Below are positions 27,888-36,602 of a DNA stretch of 64,000 bases, one piece after another. The notes beneath the pieces were generated by a model that was given only the letters and a program-made list of their open reading frames with translations, did not search any database and was not told the DNA's origin. The DNA is taken from assembly GCA_965243285.1 (NCBI GenBank), contig OZ251537.1, forward strand, positions 1,922,001-1,986,000, given 5' to 3'. The position numbers and the translations under genes were made by a program. This DNA comes from JAHRAW01 sp965243285. GTDB lineage: Bacteria > Pseudomonadota > Gammaproteobacteria > Arenicellales > Poriferihabitantaceae. Numbering within the stretch: position 1 is the first letter of the stretch; the number at the start of each line of letters is the position of its first letter.

Positions 27888-28448
27888 ATGGCATTGAATT
27901 TAGAATCATTGAATCAAGCGAGCCACATCATTCGCGCCGGCGGCGTGGTGGCCTATCCCACTGAGGCGTGTTTCGGTCTGGGTTGCGACCCGCGCCATGC
28001 CGCGGCGTTGCGGCGCATCGCGCGCATCAAGCGTCGCTCGCCGGCCAAAGGATTGCTGTTGATAGCCGACCATCGCGCCCGCCTGTTGCCGTATGTGGAT
28101 TTTTCGGCGGTCGTCGAGTTGCAGCCCATTCTCGATTCATGGCCAGGCCCCCACACTTGGCTATTGCCCGCCGGCCGCCGCGCCGGCTATGGGTTGCGCG
28201 GCGCGCATGCCACCGTGGCGGCGCGCGTCACCGCCCATCGCGGCGCCGCCGCATTGTGTCGCTTGGCGCGCCTGGCCGTAGTCTCCACCAGCGCCAATCG
28301 CGCCGGCCGGCGGATGTTGCGCAGCGCCGACGCGGTGCGGCGGGAATTTGGCGATGAGATAGATTTCATCGTAGACGGCCGCATCGGCGGCGCCCGCGCC
28401 GCGTCCACCATTCGCCGCTTCGATAGCGATGAAATAGTGCGCGGTTAA
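27888..28448 (+). CDS. tsaC: L-threonylcarbamoyladenylate synthase (TsaC/Sua5/YrdC family)
   Basis: Makes threonylcarbamoyl-AMP from Thr, bicarbonate and ATP for the t6A37 modification of ANN-decoding tRNAs, acting in the cytoplasm with TsaB/D/E. The 186-aa single-domain form is TsaC-like, without the extra Sua5 C-terminal domain. Visible YrdC features are GGVVAYPTEACFGLGCD near the start, the basic KRRSPAKGLLLI segment (about residue 45-57) that binds the nucleotide, and STSANRAG (about residue 130), the conserved S-x-N element. The stop is followed four bases later by hemF, so the two are probably co-transcribed; tsaC-hemF linkage is common in gammaproteobacteria. Confidence 0.93.
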   Translation: MALNLESLNQASHIIRAGGVVAYPTEACFGLGCDPRHAAALRRIARIKRRSPAKGLLLIADHRARLLPYVDFSAVVELQPILDSWPGPHTWLLPAGRRAGYGLRGAHATVAARVTAHRGAAALCRLARLAVVSTSANRAGRRMLRSADAVRREFGDEIDFIVDGRIGGARAASTIRRFDSDEIVRG

Positions 28449-28452
28449 TGCC

Positions 28453-29397
28453 ATGTCGTCGCCCGTGGATTCGCGCCTCGAGGCGGCGCTCGATTACTTC
28501 AAGCAATTGCAGAACGACCTGTGCGCTGATTTATCGGCACTCGAGCCGGCGGCGAATTTCATGGACGATGTTTGGCGTCATAAAAATGGCGGCGGCATTA
28601 CGCGCGTCATGGAGGGCGGCGAGTTGTTCGAAAAGGGCGGGGTGAATTTTTCCCATATCCGCGGCGCGCAGTTGCCGGCCGCCGCCAGCGCCGAGCATCC
28701 GCATCTTGTCGGCCAACCATTCGCGGCCGCCGGCGTGTCGGTGGTGATGCATCCGCGCAACCCGTATGTGCCGTGCTGCCATATGAATGTGCGTTTTTTT
28801 ACCGCCGCCGACGACGCCGAAGGACACTGCGATGATGACCCCCGATGGTGGTTCGGCGGCGGCTATGACTTAACCCCTTGCTATGGTTTCGAGGATGATT
28901 GCCGCCATTGGCATGCTATCGCAAAACAGACTTGCGATAGATTCGATGCGGCGCATTACCCGCGTTTTAAGGCGTGGTGCGATGACTATTTTCACTTGCC
29001 GCATCGCGGCGAACAGCGCGGCATCGGCGGGCTGTTTTTTGACGATTATCGCGCCGGCGGTTTTGCGCGCGCCTTCGAATTCGTACGCAGCGTGGGCGAC
29101 AGTTTTATCCATGCCTATCGCCCCATCGTCTGGCGCCGCCGCGCCATGCCCTACACCGAACAACACCGCGCCTTCTTAGGCCGCCGCCGCGGTCGCTATG
29201 TGGAATTCAACTTGGTGTATGACCGCGGCACCTTATTCGGTTTGCAAGCCGGCGGCAGAATCGAATCGATTTTGATGTCCATGCCGCCGGCGGCGCAATG
29301 GCGCTACGCCGGCCATGAGGATGCGGAGTCGGCAAGCGCGCAACGGCATCTAGCGACGCATTATCTAAAGCCGCGAGATTGGATTAAGCAAAGTTAA
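28453..29397 (+). CDS. hemF: Oxygen-dependent coproporphyrinogen III oxidase
   Basis: Converts coproporphyrinogen III to protoporphyrinogen IX in haem synthesis using O2, in the cytoplasm. The 314 aa match the family length. Diagnostic motifs include GGGITRVMEGGELFEKGGVN, the metal/substrate His region HPRNPYVPCCHMNVRFF, WWFGGGYDLTPCY, HRGEQRGIGGLFFDD and YVEFNLVYDRGTLFGLQ with RIESILMSMPP. ATG 28453 starts four bases after tsaC stops. Its presence implies aerobic haem synthesis, in line with the succinate dehydrogenase operon further on. No abnormality is seen. Confidence 0.97.
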   Translation: MSSPVDSRLEAALDYFKQLQNDLCADLSALEPAANFMDDVWRHKNGGGITRVMEGGELFEKGGVNFSHIRGAQLPAAASAEHPHLVGQPFAAAGVSVVMHPRNPYVPCCHMNVRFFTAADDAEGHCDDDPRWWFGGGYDLTPCYGFEDDCRHWHAIAKQTCDRFDAAHYPRFKAWCDDYFHLPHRGEQRGIGGLFFDDYRAGGFARAFEFVRSVGDSFIHAYRPIVWRRRAMPYTEQHRAFLGRRRGRYVEFNLVYDRGTLFGLQAGGRIESILMSMPPAAQWRYAGHEDAESASAQRHLATHYLKPRDWIKQS

Positions 29398-29419
29398 AAC
29401 CCGGCAGCCACCACGCGCA

Positions 29420-29925
29420 TCCTATTAATTAACGCTATGCGAATTAATATTAGGTTAATGAGTACTATGTTAATTAATGGATTTATATATCTAAGTATGC
29501 ACGGTGGTTTTGCTGTTGATCTTGCTGTTGGTTTCTACCTTGGCCCTCATTTGGGCTAATGAGTTGAGGATTTAAAGGCAAAAGCGAAAAGACCAACATC
29601 AACAGCCCCCCCACCAAATCAGGCGATAAAGCCGCCTGATTTGACTCCCCCCAGATGAGGCGGGGGGGGGGGAGTAAAACGTTAAAAGCCAAAGCGAAAA
29701 GCGAAAAGCCAAAAGCCAAAAGCCAAAAGCAAAAATCAAAAGCAAAAAGCAAAAATCAAAAGCAACCCATAAATCAGCCGCTGACCTCAAAAAAACGCCA
29801 ATCGAACTGCAGATTTAGGACTATAAATCCCTTAATTAACACCATGCGAATTAATACCATGCTAATTAGTGGATTGATAATCGCCTATAAATCACCTGAT
29901 ATTAATTAACACTATGCTAATGAGC
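29420..29925. repeat. AT-rich short-repeat array split by a foldback element
   Basis: On both sides of the element at 29478-29831 the DNA consists of variants of TTAATTAACRCYATGCG followed by AATTAATA-type spacers (about 29422-29477 and 29832-29925). The array runs into the waaA start codon at 29914. The element evidently inserted into a pre-existing array, duplicating TTAATTAA. The array has no coding content and may hold the waaA promoter, but no clear boxes stand out. Confidence 0.55.
29478..29831. mobile_element. Foldback (MITE-like) element, copy 1, 354 bp
   Basis: The left end TGGATTTATATATCTAAG and right end GATTTAGGACTATAAATCCC are inverted copies of the family end. The flanks TTAATTAA at 29470-29477 and 29832-29839 are a perfect 8-bp target duplication. 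Internally there is a stem AAATCAGGCG/CGCCTGATTT (29616-29642), the hairpin ACTCCCCCCAGATGAGGCG with a run of eleven G (to about 29675), and a purine tract of AAAAGCC/AAAATC units (29680-29765). No transposase is encoded. It lies between hemF and waaA, same strand. Confidence 0.85.
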
Positions 29926-31218
29926 TATCGCGTGGTTTTATATTTGGCATGGCCGTGGCTTGTGTTGCGCTTGTTGATGCGGGCGTTGCGCGACCGGCGG
30001 TATGGCGAGCGTCTGCCGCAGCGGTTTGGTTTTTTCGGGCCGGGCCGGGCGGCGCTGGCCGGCCTCGGCGGCGGCGCGGTGTGGATTCACGCGGTGTCGG
30101 TGGGCGAAGTCAATGCGGCCACGCCGGTGGTGGACTATGTGCTGAAAAAATATCCGCGCCAGCCGATTTTGCTCACTACCATGACCCCCACCGGCGCCGA
30201 CATCGCGATGAAAAAATTCGCCGGGCGAGTCGCGCACTGTTATCTGCCCTATGATTATCCGGGGGCGGTGCGGCGCTTTTTGGCGGCGGCGCGGCCTAGC
30301 CTCGGCATCATAATGGAAACCGAAATCTGGCCGAACCTGCTTGCCCGTTGCGCGGCGCGCGGCGTGCCGATGGTTTATGTCAATGCGCGTTTGTCGGCGC
30401 GTTCGTATCGCGGTTATGCCCGCGTTCGCGGCTTGATTGCGCCGGCGCTGGGCGCGGTTCAACACTTTGCGGCGCAAGCCAGTCCCGATGCGCAGCGCTT
30501 GATGCGACTCGGGGCATCGGCGTCAGCGATGAGCGTGACCGGCAATATCAAATTCGATGTGGCGTGGAAGCCCAGCCTCGGCGAAGCCGCGCAAGCAGTG
30601 CGCCGCAGCTGGGGCGCGACGCGCCCGGTGTGGATTGCCGGCAGCACGCATGGCGGCGAGGAGGCGCAAATTCTCGCCGCATTTTGGCGCGTGCGGCGGG
30701 AATTTCCGGCCTTGTTGTTGGTCATCGCGCCGCGCCACCCGCCGCGCTGCAAGGCGGTGCTGCGGCTGTGCGCCGGCCGCGGTTATCGCGCCATATTGCG
30801 CTCGGCGGCGGCTGAGATTGGCGCCGACATCGACATTTGCGTGGTCGATAGCATGGGCGAATTGCCCATGTTGTTAGCCGCCAGCGATTTCGCTTTCATC
30901 GGCGGCAGTTTGGTGGAGAAGGGCGGCGGCGGCCACAATGTGTTGGAAGCCGCCGCCGCCGGCGTGCCGGTGTTATTTGGCCCGCATATGTTCAACTTCG
31001 CTGAGGTGGCAGATTTGCTGTTGCGCCATGGCGCTGGCATACAGGTGGATAATGCCGAGCAACTGGCCGAAGCCACCGTGGCATTATTGCGCGACCCGTT
31101 GTTGCGCGATAGCTACGGCCGCTGCGGCAAAAAAATCATCACCGAAAACCGCGGCGCGCTGCGCCAAGTGTGCGCGTTGCTCGATACGGCGTTGGCGGGT
31201 AAAAAAACTGGCGATTAA
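29914..31218 (+). CDS. waaA: 3-deoxy-D-manno-octulosonic acid (Kdo) transferase
   Basis: GT30 glycosyltransferase that moves Kdo from CMP-Kdo onto lipid IVA at the inner face of the cytoplasmic membrane, an essential step of LPS inner-core synthesis. The 434 aa fit the family. An N-terminal hydrophobic anchor (VVLYLAWPWLVLRLLMRAL) is followed by RRYGERLPQRFGF, the WIHAVSVGEV catalytic-Glu motif (about residue 65) and METEIWPN. The C-terminal nucleotide-sugar fold has TGNIKFD, AGSTHGGEE, APRHPPR and FIGGSLVEKGGGGHNVLEAAAAGVPVLFGPH. ATG 29920 is an alternative start two codons downstream. Whether it adds one, two or more Kdo cannot be read from sequence. Confidence 0.96.
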   Translation: MLMSYRVVLYLAWPWLVLRLLMRALRDRRYGERLPQRFGFFGPGRAALAGLGGGAVWIHAVSVGEVNAATPVVDYVLKKYPRQPILLTTMTPTGADIAMKKFAGRVAHCYLPYDYPGAVRRFLAAARPSLGIIMETEIWPNLLARCAARGVPMVYVNARLSARSYRGYARVRGLIAPALGAVQHFAAQASPDAQRLMRLGASASAMSVTGNIKFDVAWKPSLGEAAQAVRRSWGATRPVWIAGSTHGGEEAQILAAFWRVRREFPALLLVIAPRHPPRCKAVLRLCAGRGYRAILRSAAAEIGADIDICVVDSMGELPMLLAASDFAFIGGSLVEKGGGGHNVLEAAAAGVPVLFGPHMFNFAEVADLLLRHGAGIQVDNAEQLAEATVALLRDPLLRDSYGRCGKKIITENRGALRQVCALLDTALAGKKTGD

Positions 31219-31256
31219 AAAATCATGGTGTGTTGGTCGCAGCTCATTTAAATTAA

Positions 31257-31741
31257 GGGAGTTATATATCTAAATCTTCATTATTAGGTTGCTATTTTGA
31301 GGGGTGGGGGTTGCTTTTGATTTTGGCTTTGGCTTTTGTTTCACTCCCCCCCGCTTCATCTGGGGGGAGTCAAATCTGTCCGAGTCGCCAGGCGCGGGCT
31401 GATTTGGCTGTTGGTTTTTACATAGTCCATCATGTGGACTGATGGGTTAAAGATTTAAAGGCAAAGGCGGAAAGACCAATATCAACAGTCCCCCCACCAA
31501 ATCAGGCGATAAAGCCGCCTGATTTGACTCCCCCCAGATGAAGCAGGGGGAGTAAAACGTTAAAAGCCAAAAGCCAAAAGCGAAAAGCAAAAGCCAAAAA
31601 CTAAAGCCAAAGCGAAAATCAATATCAACAGCCCCATCAAATCGGGCGATAAAGCCGCCAGTTTTGATTTATTCCTCGGTGAGGGGAGTGAAAAGTGTGA
31701 ATGAACCAAACTAGTCTGGGGGATTTAGGTATATAAATCCC
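31257..31741. mobile_element. Foldback (MITE-like) element, copy 2, 485 bp
   Basis: Left end GGGAGTTATATATCTAAATC (31257-31276) and right end GATTTAGGTATATAAATCCC (to 31741) are inverted. Flanks TAAATTAA (31249-31256) and AAAATTAA (31742-31749) match at 7 of 8 positions. The left arm carries ACTCCCCCCCGCTTCATCTG with GGGGGGAGT and the right arm carries its reverse complement (31527-31554). Pyrimidine tracts on the left face purine tracts on the right, so the whole unit can fold back. Stem AAATCAGGCG/CGCCTGATTT lies at 31499-31525. It separates waaA from pepN (convergent genes). Confidence 0.85.
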
Positions 31742-31750
31742 AAAATTAAA

Positions 31751-31790
31751 TATATCGAAGGTATATCGAAGGTATATCGAAGGTATATCA
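31751..31790. repeat. 11-bp tandem repeat
   Basis: TATATCGAAGG occurs three times in a row (31751-31783) plus a partial fourth unit, directly after element copy 2 and about 50 bp before the pepN stop codon. It is an example of the short-unit arrays frequent in this window. No function is evident. Confidence 0.8.
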
Positions 31791-31835
31791 TTCGAATTAG
31801 ATAGATTGAAATTGCGCTCATGGACGATAGCGAAT

Positions 31836-34658
31836 TTACGCTTGTAAACTTTTTGCGACTATTTCGGTGGTATCGACGGATAGATTGGGTAGGGCGATGA
31901 TTTCGCGCAAGGCGGTTTTCATGTGTTTTTGTAATGGCGGGGTGTATTTTCGCCAATTGCTGAAGCCGCCGGCTATGCGGGCGGCAACTTGGGGGTTCTG
32001 CGGGTCGATTTTCGCCACCCAGTGGCTGGCGAAACGGTAGCCGGCGCCGTCGGCGGCGTGAAAGCAGCGTGGATTGCCGTCGATGAAGCCGCAGATGAGG
32101 GCGTAGATTTTGTTTGGGTTGATGGTTTTGGAGGCAAGGTCGGTGGAGGCAAAAGCGGGGTGCTCGGTGAGGGCGGTGACGCGGCGCAGGGTGTTTTCGA
32201 GGGGCGCGGTGGCTTGAATTTTCAGCCATTTATTGACCACCAGCGGCTCGTCTTGCCAGCGCTGGTAGAAATCGTCGAGCAGCGCTTGGCGCGCGGCTTT
32301 TTGTTCAGCGGTGGCCACGGCGTGGCGCAAATTTACCAGCGCGCTCAGCGCGGCGACGGAATCCGTCATGCAATGGGTATTTTTCAGCAGGTTGGCTGCT
32401 AAATCGTATATTTCCGGCTCGTCCAACACGGTTAGCAGCGCCAAGCACGCGTCGCGCAAACTACGCTGGCCGATTTGCGCGGCATCAATGCCGCCGTCGT
32501 TGCCGGCATTGTTGCGATGATAGGCGCGCAGCAGTTGCGGTTTTAGGGCGCGCGCCAGCCGGCGCTGTAAATCGCGGCGCGCTCGAAAGAGCGCTGCAGG
32601 GTCTACGGCGGCGACGGATTCGCCGATATAGGCTAGGCCCGGCATGGCCAAAATCTCGGCTTGCAGCGCCGGGTCGGCGGCATTGTCGTTCAACGCGGCG
32701 CGATAAGCCGTCACTAAGGTCGGCGGCGCGGCTTCGGTGTCGGCGGTGTCGACATCATTATCACCATCGACATCACTACTACCTTCGCCACCTTGCAACC
32801 GTTCCACATCCGCCAAAATGTACTGCATGCTGATTTGCTGCCCGGCATCCCAGCGATTGAACGGGTCGTCATCATGGCTCATCAGCAACGCCAATTCGCG
32901 CTCGGTTAACGCTTGTTCCAATTTCACCGGGGCGCTAAAACCGCGCACTAGAGATGTCACCGGTCTGATGGTCGGGGTCGGCGCGTCGGTGGGCGACTCC
33001 GGCGGCGGAAAAATGCCCGAAAACTGAAATGTTTTGCGTGCCGAGTCGAGAATCAGCAATTCATCTTGGGTCACGCCGTGCTCGGCGCGCATGGCGAGGC
33101 GGTTGCCAGCGCCATCGAACAGCGCCGCGCGTATGGGAATCACGAACGGCAGTTTGGGCTCGATAACCTGACCGTCATCGCCACGCCTTTGGTCGGCGGT
33201 GGGCGGGCAACTCTGGCTTAAGGTTAATTCCAAAACACCGCGCTGCGCGTCATAGGCGGTGTGCGCGCACACCACCGGCGTGCCGGCTTGGCTATACCAG
33301 CGGCAAAATGGCGCCAAATCCAGACCGCCGACCTCCGCCATGGCGGCGATGAAATCATCGATGGTTACGGCCTCGCCGTCATGGCGCGCGAAGTATAAAT
33401 CGGCGCCGGCGCGAAAGCGTTCGGCGCCGAGCATGGTGTGCAGCATGCGCACCACCTCGGCGCCTTTGTCATACACCGTGGCGGTGTAGAAATTATTGAT
33501 TTCGGCATATTCCGCTGGGCGCACCGGGTGCGCGCTGGCGCCGGCGTCCTCGGGAAATTGAACATTGCGAATATGCGTCGCGGTGGCGATGCGATTGACC
33601 GCGGCCGAGCCTATGTCATCGCTAAATTGTTGTTCGCGAAACACGGTGAAGCCCTCTTTCAAGCTGAGTTGAAACCAGTCGCGACAAGTTACGCGGTTGC
33701 CCGACCAGTTGTGAAAATATTCATGGCCGATGACCGCCTCGACAGTTTCGAAGTTGCTGTCGGTGGCGATGGATTTATTCGCTAACACGCAGCTGGCGTT
33801 AAAAATGTTGAGGCTTTTGTTTTCCATGGCGCCCATGTTGAAATCATCTACCGCCACCACATTGAATAAATCGAGGTCGTATTCGCGGCCGTATTTTTCT
33901 TCATCCCAAGCCATGGCGCGCTGCAGCGCCGCCATGGCGTGGGCGCATTTTTTTATATCCTTTTGGGCTGCATAAAATCGCAGCGCCACCTCGCGTCCGC
34001 CGCCGGTGACGAAACTATCCTCCAAGCACGCCAAATCCCCAGCCACGATGGCGAATAAATAAGTGGGTTTGGGGTGCGGGTCATCCCACTTGGCATAGTG
34101 GCGGGCGGCGGCGCCGGGGGCGACCGGCACGGCGCCGGATTCCACCAAATTACCGTTGCACAACAACTGCGGCATGGTTTTTTGACAGCCCGATAGGGTG
34201 ACGCTGTAGCGCGCGAGGTTATCCGGGCGGTCGATGGACGGCGTGATGTTGCGAAAACCTTCGGGCTCGCATTGGGTGCATAATATTTCGCCGCATTCTG
34301 CGTTGCCGGATTTATATAAGCCGCTTAGGGCGGTGTTTTTATGCGGCGCGATGGTGTTGTCGATGGCTAATTCGAAGTCCGCCGGCGGGGTTGGCAGCAG
34401 CAATTTTCCGCCCTCGATTCGGTACTCGGCCGGCGCCAAAACCCGCCCATCCAGGCTGATTTTTTCGATGCGCATGGGGCCCATGTCCAACACTAAATCA
34501 TGGTGCGTAGCGCCCGGCGAATCGGCCTCGGCCAATGGATTTTTTTGTATTTTGTGGCGGGCGCTGACTTTGGTTTTGATGGCATCGAGATCGATGCGCA
34601 GCGTCGTGTGGGTGATGCGAAAAGGGTGCGGGCGATAGTCGCAGAGGCGCGTTGTCAT
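31836..34658 (-). CDS. pepN: Aminopeptidase N (M1 zinc metallopeptidase)
   Basis: Removes N-terminal residues from peptides in the cytoplasm, contributing to peptide turnover. At 940 aa it is slightly longer than the roughly 870-aa enterobacterial enzyme. The substrate-recognition motif DFNMGAMENKSLNIFN is followed by the zinc site HEYFHNWSGNRVTCRDWFQ (about residue 312 on) and the third ligand Glu in LKEGFTVFREQQF. The first His pair, Glu and the downstream Glu are all present, so the enzyme should be active. A likely source of extra length is an acidic insert (EGSSDVDGDNDVDTADTEAAPP) in the helical C-terminal domain, absent from well-known relatives as far as I can recall. It stands alone on the minus strand; metX-like lies upstream, same strand. 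Confidence 0.95.
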   Translation of the reverse strand: MTTRLCDYRPHPFRITHTTLRIDLDAIKTKVSARHKIQKNPLAEADSPGATHHDLVLDMGPMRIEKISLDGRVLAPAEYRIEGGKLLLPTPPADFELAIDNTIAPHKNTALSGLYKSGNAECGEILCTQCEPEGFRNITPSIDRPDNLARYSVTLSGCQKTMPQLLCNGNLVESGAVPVAPGAAARHYAKWDDPHPKPTYLFAIVAGDLACLEDSFVTGGGREVALRFYAAQKDIKKCAHAMAALQRAMAWDEEKYGREYDLDLFNVVAVDDFNMGAMENKSLNIFNASCVLANKSIATDSNFETVEAVIGHEYFHNWSGNRVTCRDWFQLSLKEGFTVFREQQFSDDIGSAAVNRIATATHIRNVQFPEDAGASAHPVRPAEYAEINNFYTATVYDKGAEVVRMLHTMLGAERFRAGADLYFARHDGEAVTIDDFIAAMAEVGGLDLAPFCRWYSQAGTPVVCAHTAYDAQRGVLELTLSQSCPPTADQRRGDDGQVIEPKLPFVIPIRAALFDGAGNRLAMRAEHGVTQDELLILDSARKTFQFSGIFPPPESPTDAPTPTIRPVTSLVRGFSAPVKLEQALTERELALLMSHDDDPFNRWDAGQQISMQYILADVERLQGGEGSSDVDGDNDVDTADTEAAPPTLVTAYRAALNDNAADPALQAEILAMPGLAYIGESVAAVDPAALFRARRDLQRRLARALKPQLLRAYHRNNAGNDGGIDAAQIGQRSLRDACLALLTVLDEPEIYDLAANLLKNTHCMTDSVAALSALVNLRHAVATAEQKAARQALLDDFYQRWQDEPLVVNKWLKIQATAPLENTLRRVTALTEHPAFASTDLASKTINPNKIYALICGFIDGNPRCFHAADGAGYRFASHWVAKIDPQNPQVAARIAGGFSNWRKYTPPLQKHMKTALREIIALPNLSVDTTEIVAKSLQA

Positions 34659-34787
34659 GGGTTATTTTTTTAAGGTTGTGAGGGTGATTTTGTGCGCCAG
34701 CGATGATGAGCGAGCACATAATCGACAAACGAGAATCACCACATAAAGGAAATCGGCTGGTGAAGTACTGCAGCCAGGCGGCACTAT

Positions 34788-35861
34788 TTAGGGCAACAAT
34801 TCCGCAATTGCTTGGTCGAGAAAGGCGGTGAAGCCGGCATCGTTGCCCGGCGAGGCGGCGCAGTGGCCCCATGGCGAGGGATAGATGCGCAGTTCGCCGG
34901 CTGGCAGGTGTTGCGCTTCCCAGGCGTTGTCTTGCGGGGGGAAATACAGGTCGTCGCTACACGCGATGATGATGGTTTTGGCGCGGATGGCGGACAGCGC
35001 GGCGGCGAAGTCGGCGTGCTCGGTCGGCGGCGCTGGTGGTGGCGACGATGCAGTCGATGCAGTCGTCGGCGATGCGGTGGCAAGCATCGGCGCGCTGGCG
35101 GCGATGTTGCCATGCTGCCAAGTCCATATTTTGGCGAGCAGGTCGTTGGCGTCCCATGCCAAGTGGTCATTTTCCCACGCTACCAGCAGCGCCTCGGGCG
35201 AGGCGAAGCCGAGTTGGCGATACCAGTGTTCGCGGTAGAAGGTTTGCGAATAGGCCCAGCCGGCATAGACGCGCGCGAAGGCTTTCAAGCCGCGCGCCGG
35301 CGGCGTGGTGTACTCGCCGTGCGCGAAATCGCCATCGGCTTGCAGCGCCGCTTTGACTCCATCGAGAAACACGAAATTGTGCGGCGAAGTTTTGGCCGAG
35401 GCGCAAAACGGCAAAATCGCCGCGACTTCATCCGGATACAGACAGCCCCAGTGGAAGGCTTGGCAGCCGGCCATAGACCAGCCGGCGACTAACGCCAGGC
35501 GCTCGATGCCGAGAGCCTCGCGCAGCAGCCGCCGCTGGGCGCGGATGTTGTCGTAAAAGGTGATGCGCGGAAATTTGGCGCCGCGCACCTCGGGCTCGGC
35601 GTTGCTCGGTGAGGACGATAATCCGTTGCCGAATAAGTTGATGCAGATGATGAAGTGTCGGCTGGGGTCGATAGCGCGCCCGGCGCCGAAAAAACCTTCG
35701 TTGCGGACATGGTCGCCGGTGAAAAAGGTCGGCAACAGCACCGCATTGTTCTTGGCGCGGTTGAGTGTGCCGTAGGTTTGGTAGGCGAGCACGGCGGCCG
35801 GCAAAATGTCGCCGGATTGCAAGGTGATATCGCCCAATGCATGGCGGCGATGGTCGGTCAT
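34788..35861 (-). CDS. MetX-like alpha/beta hydrolase (homoserine O-acetyltransferase family)
   Basis: A 357-aa member of the MetX acyltransferase fold. It has the family signatures NAVLLPTFFTGDH, NLFGNGLSSSPSNA and a nucleophile elbow GWSMAGCQAFHWG with Ser near residue 127; Asp in CSDDLYFPPQD and His in WGHCAASPGND complete a triad. True MetX usually reads GGSMGGMQ at the elbow and GHDAFL near the end, so the substrate may differ. A Thr/Ser/Pro-rich insert (ATASPTTASTASSPPPAPP) lies before the Asp strand. ATG 35861 is chosen over a TTG at 35954, because the extra 31 residues are just the translated 12-bp repeat. metY at 48.7 kb would use O-acetylhomoserine, which keeps a methionine role possible. 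Confidence 0.75.
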   Translation of the reverse strand: MTDHRRHALGDITLQSGDILPAAVLAYQTYGTLNRAKNNAVLLPTFFTGDHVRNEGFFGAGRAIDPSRHFIICINLFGNGLSSSPSNAEPEVRGAKFPRITFYDNIRAQRRLLREALGIERLALVAGWSMAGCQAFHWGCLYPDEVAAILPFCASAKTSPHNFVFLDGVKAALQADGDFAHGEYTTPPARGLKAFARVYAGWAYSQTFYREHWYRQLGFASPEALLVAWENDHLAWDANDLLAKIWTWQHGNIAASAPMLATASPTTASTASSPPPAPPTEHADFAAALSAIRAKTIIIACSDDLYFPPQDNAWEAQHLPAGELRIYPSPWGHCAASPGNDAGFTAFLDQAIAELLP

Positions 35862-35865
35862 GGGT

Positions 35866-35901
35866 GGGTAGTTCGGCGGGTAGTTCGATGGGTAGTTCGA
35901 T
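35866..35901. repeat. 12-bp tandem repeat ahead of the metX-like start
   Basis: Three units of GGGTAGTTCGAT (first one ending GC) lie immediately 5' of the metX-like ATG. They take up the position of the ribosome binding site, and none of the usual AGGAGG-like sequence is visible. On the minus strand the unit reads ATCGAACTACCC. Confidence 0.8.
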
Positions 35902-35943
35902 GGGGCAGCGGCGACGGGAGTTATGGATGGGGGGTGGTGGGTT

Positions 35944-36535
35944 GAATCATGCAACTGATGATTTAAATGGGATTTATATACCTAAATCCCCAAGATGGTT
36001 TGTTTTTGCCTTTAAATTTTTCATTCTATCGGCCACAAAATATGAGTTAAAAACCAGTATCAACATCAACATCAACATCAACTATCAACATCAACATCAA
36101 CATCAACAGAAAAATCAAAGTCAAAGCGACGGCGAAAGTGAAAGAATTTAAGTCAAACTCAACGGCGAAAATCCTTAAGTTAAACTTAACATCAAAGCAA
36201 CCCCCCATCTAAAAAGCAAAAGATTAAGGGGAGTGAAGGCTAAAGCCAAAGCAACAGCCAAAAGCCAAAGCAACAGCCAAAAGCCAAAGCAACAGCCAAA
36301 AGCCAAAGCTAAAAGCCAAAGCTAAAAGCCAAAGCTAAAAGCCAAAGCCAAAAGCCACATCAAAAGCCCCCAAAATAGCAACCTAATAATAGGGATTTAG
36401 ATATATAACTCCCATTTAAATTAGGTCATCGACAATTTAAATCATGCAACTGGTGATTTAAATTAGGCAATCAACAATTTAAATCATGCAGTGATGATTT
36501 AAATCATGCTATCAATCATTCAAATCATGCAACCT
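35944..36535. repeat. Roughly 21-bp AT-rich array interrupted by a foldback element
   Basis: Units of the type ATTTAAATCATGCAACTGGTG recur at 35944-35968 and again at 36414-36535 (at least five units with drift: CATGCAACTGGTG, AGGCAATCAAC, CATGCAGTGATG, CATGCTATCAATC, CATGCAACCTG). The element at 35969-36413 sits inside, duplicating ATTTAAAT. Together they fill the space between the glutamine synthetase-like stop and the metX-like gene; both genes are on the minus strand. No gene or RNA is seen. Confidence 0.7.
35969..36413. mobile_element. Foldback (MITE-like) element, copy 3, 445 bp
   Basis: The left end is the perfect palindromic form (arms GGGATTTA and TAAATCCC around six bases, 35969-35990). 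The right end GATTTAGATATATAACTCCC finishes at 36413. The flanks are a perfect ATTTAAAT duplication (35961-35968 and 36414-36421). The interior is dominated by CATCAA units (36060-36110) and AGCCAAAGC/AGCTAAAAGCC units (36240-36360). The GC-rich hairpin is weak in this copy. No protein is encoded. Confidence 0.85.
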
Positions 36536-36602
36536 GTAGACGCCGATGTTTCGATGTTGCCGCGACAAATTGCCGCGACACATTGCGGTCTAAAAATCAG
36601 CG

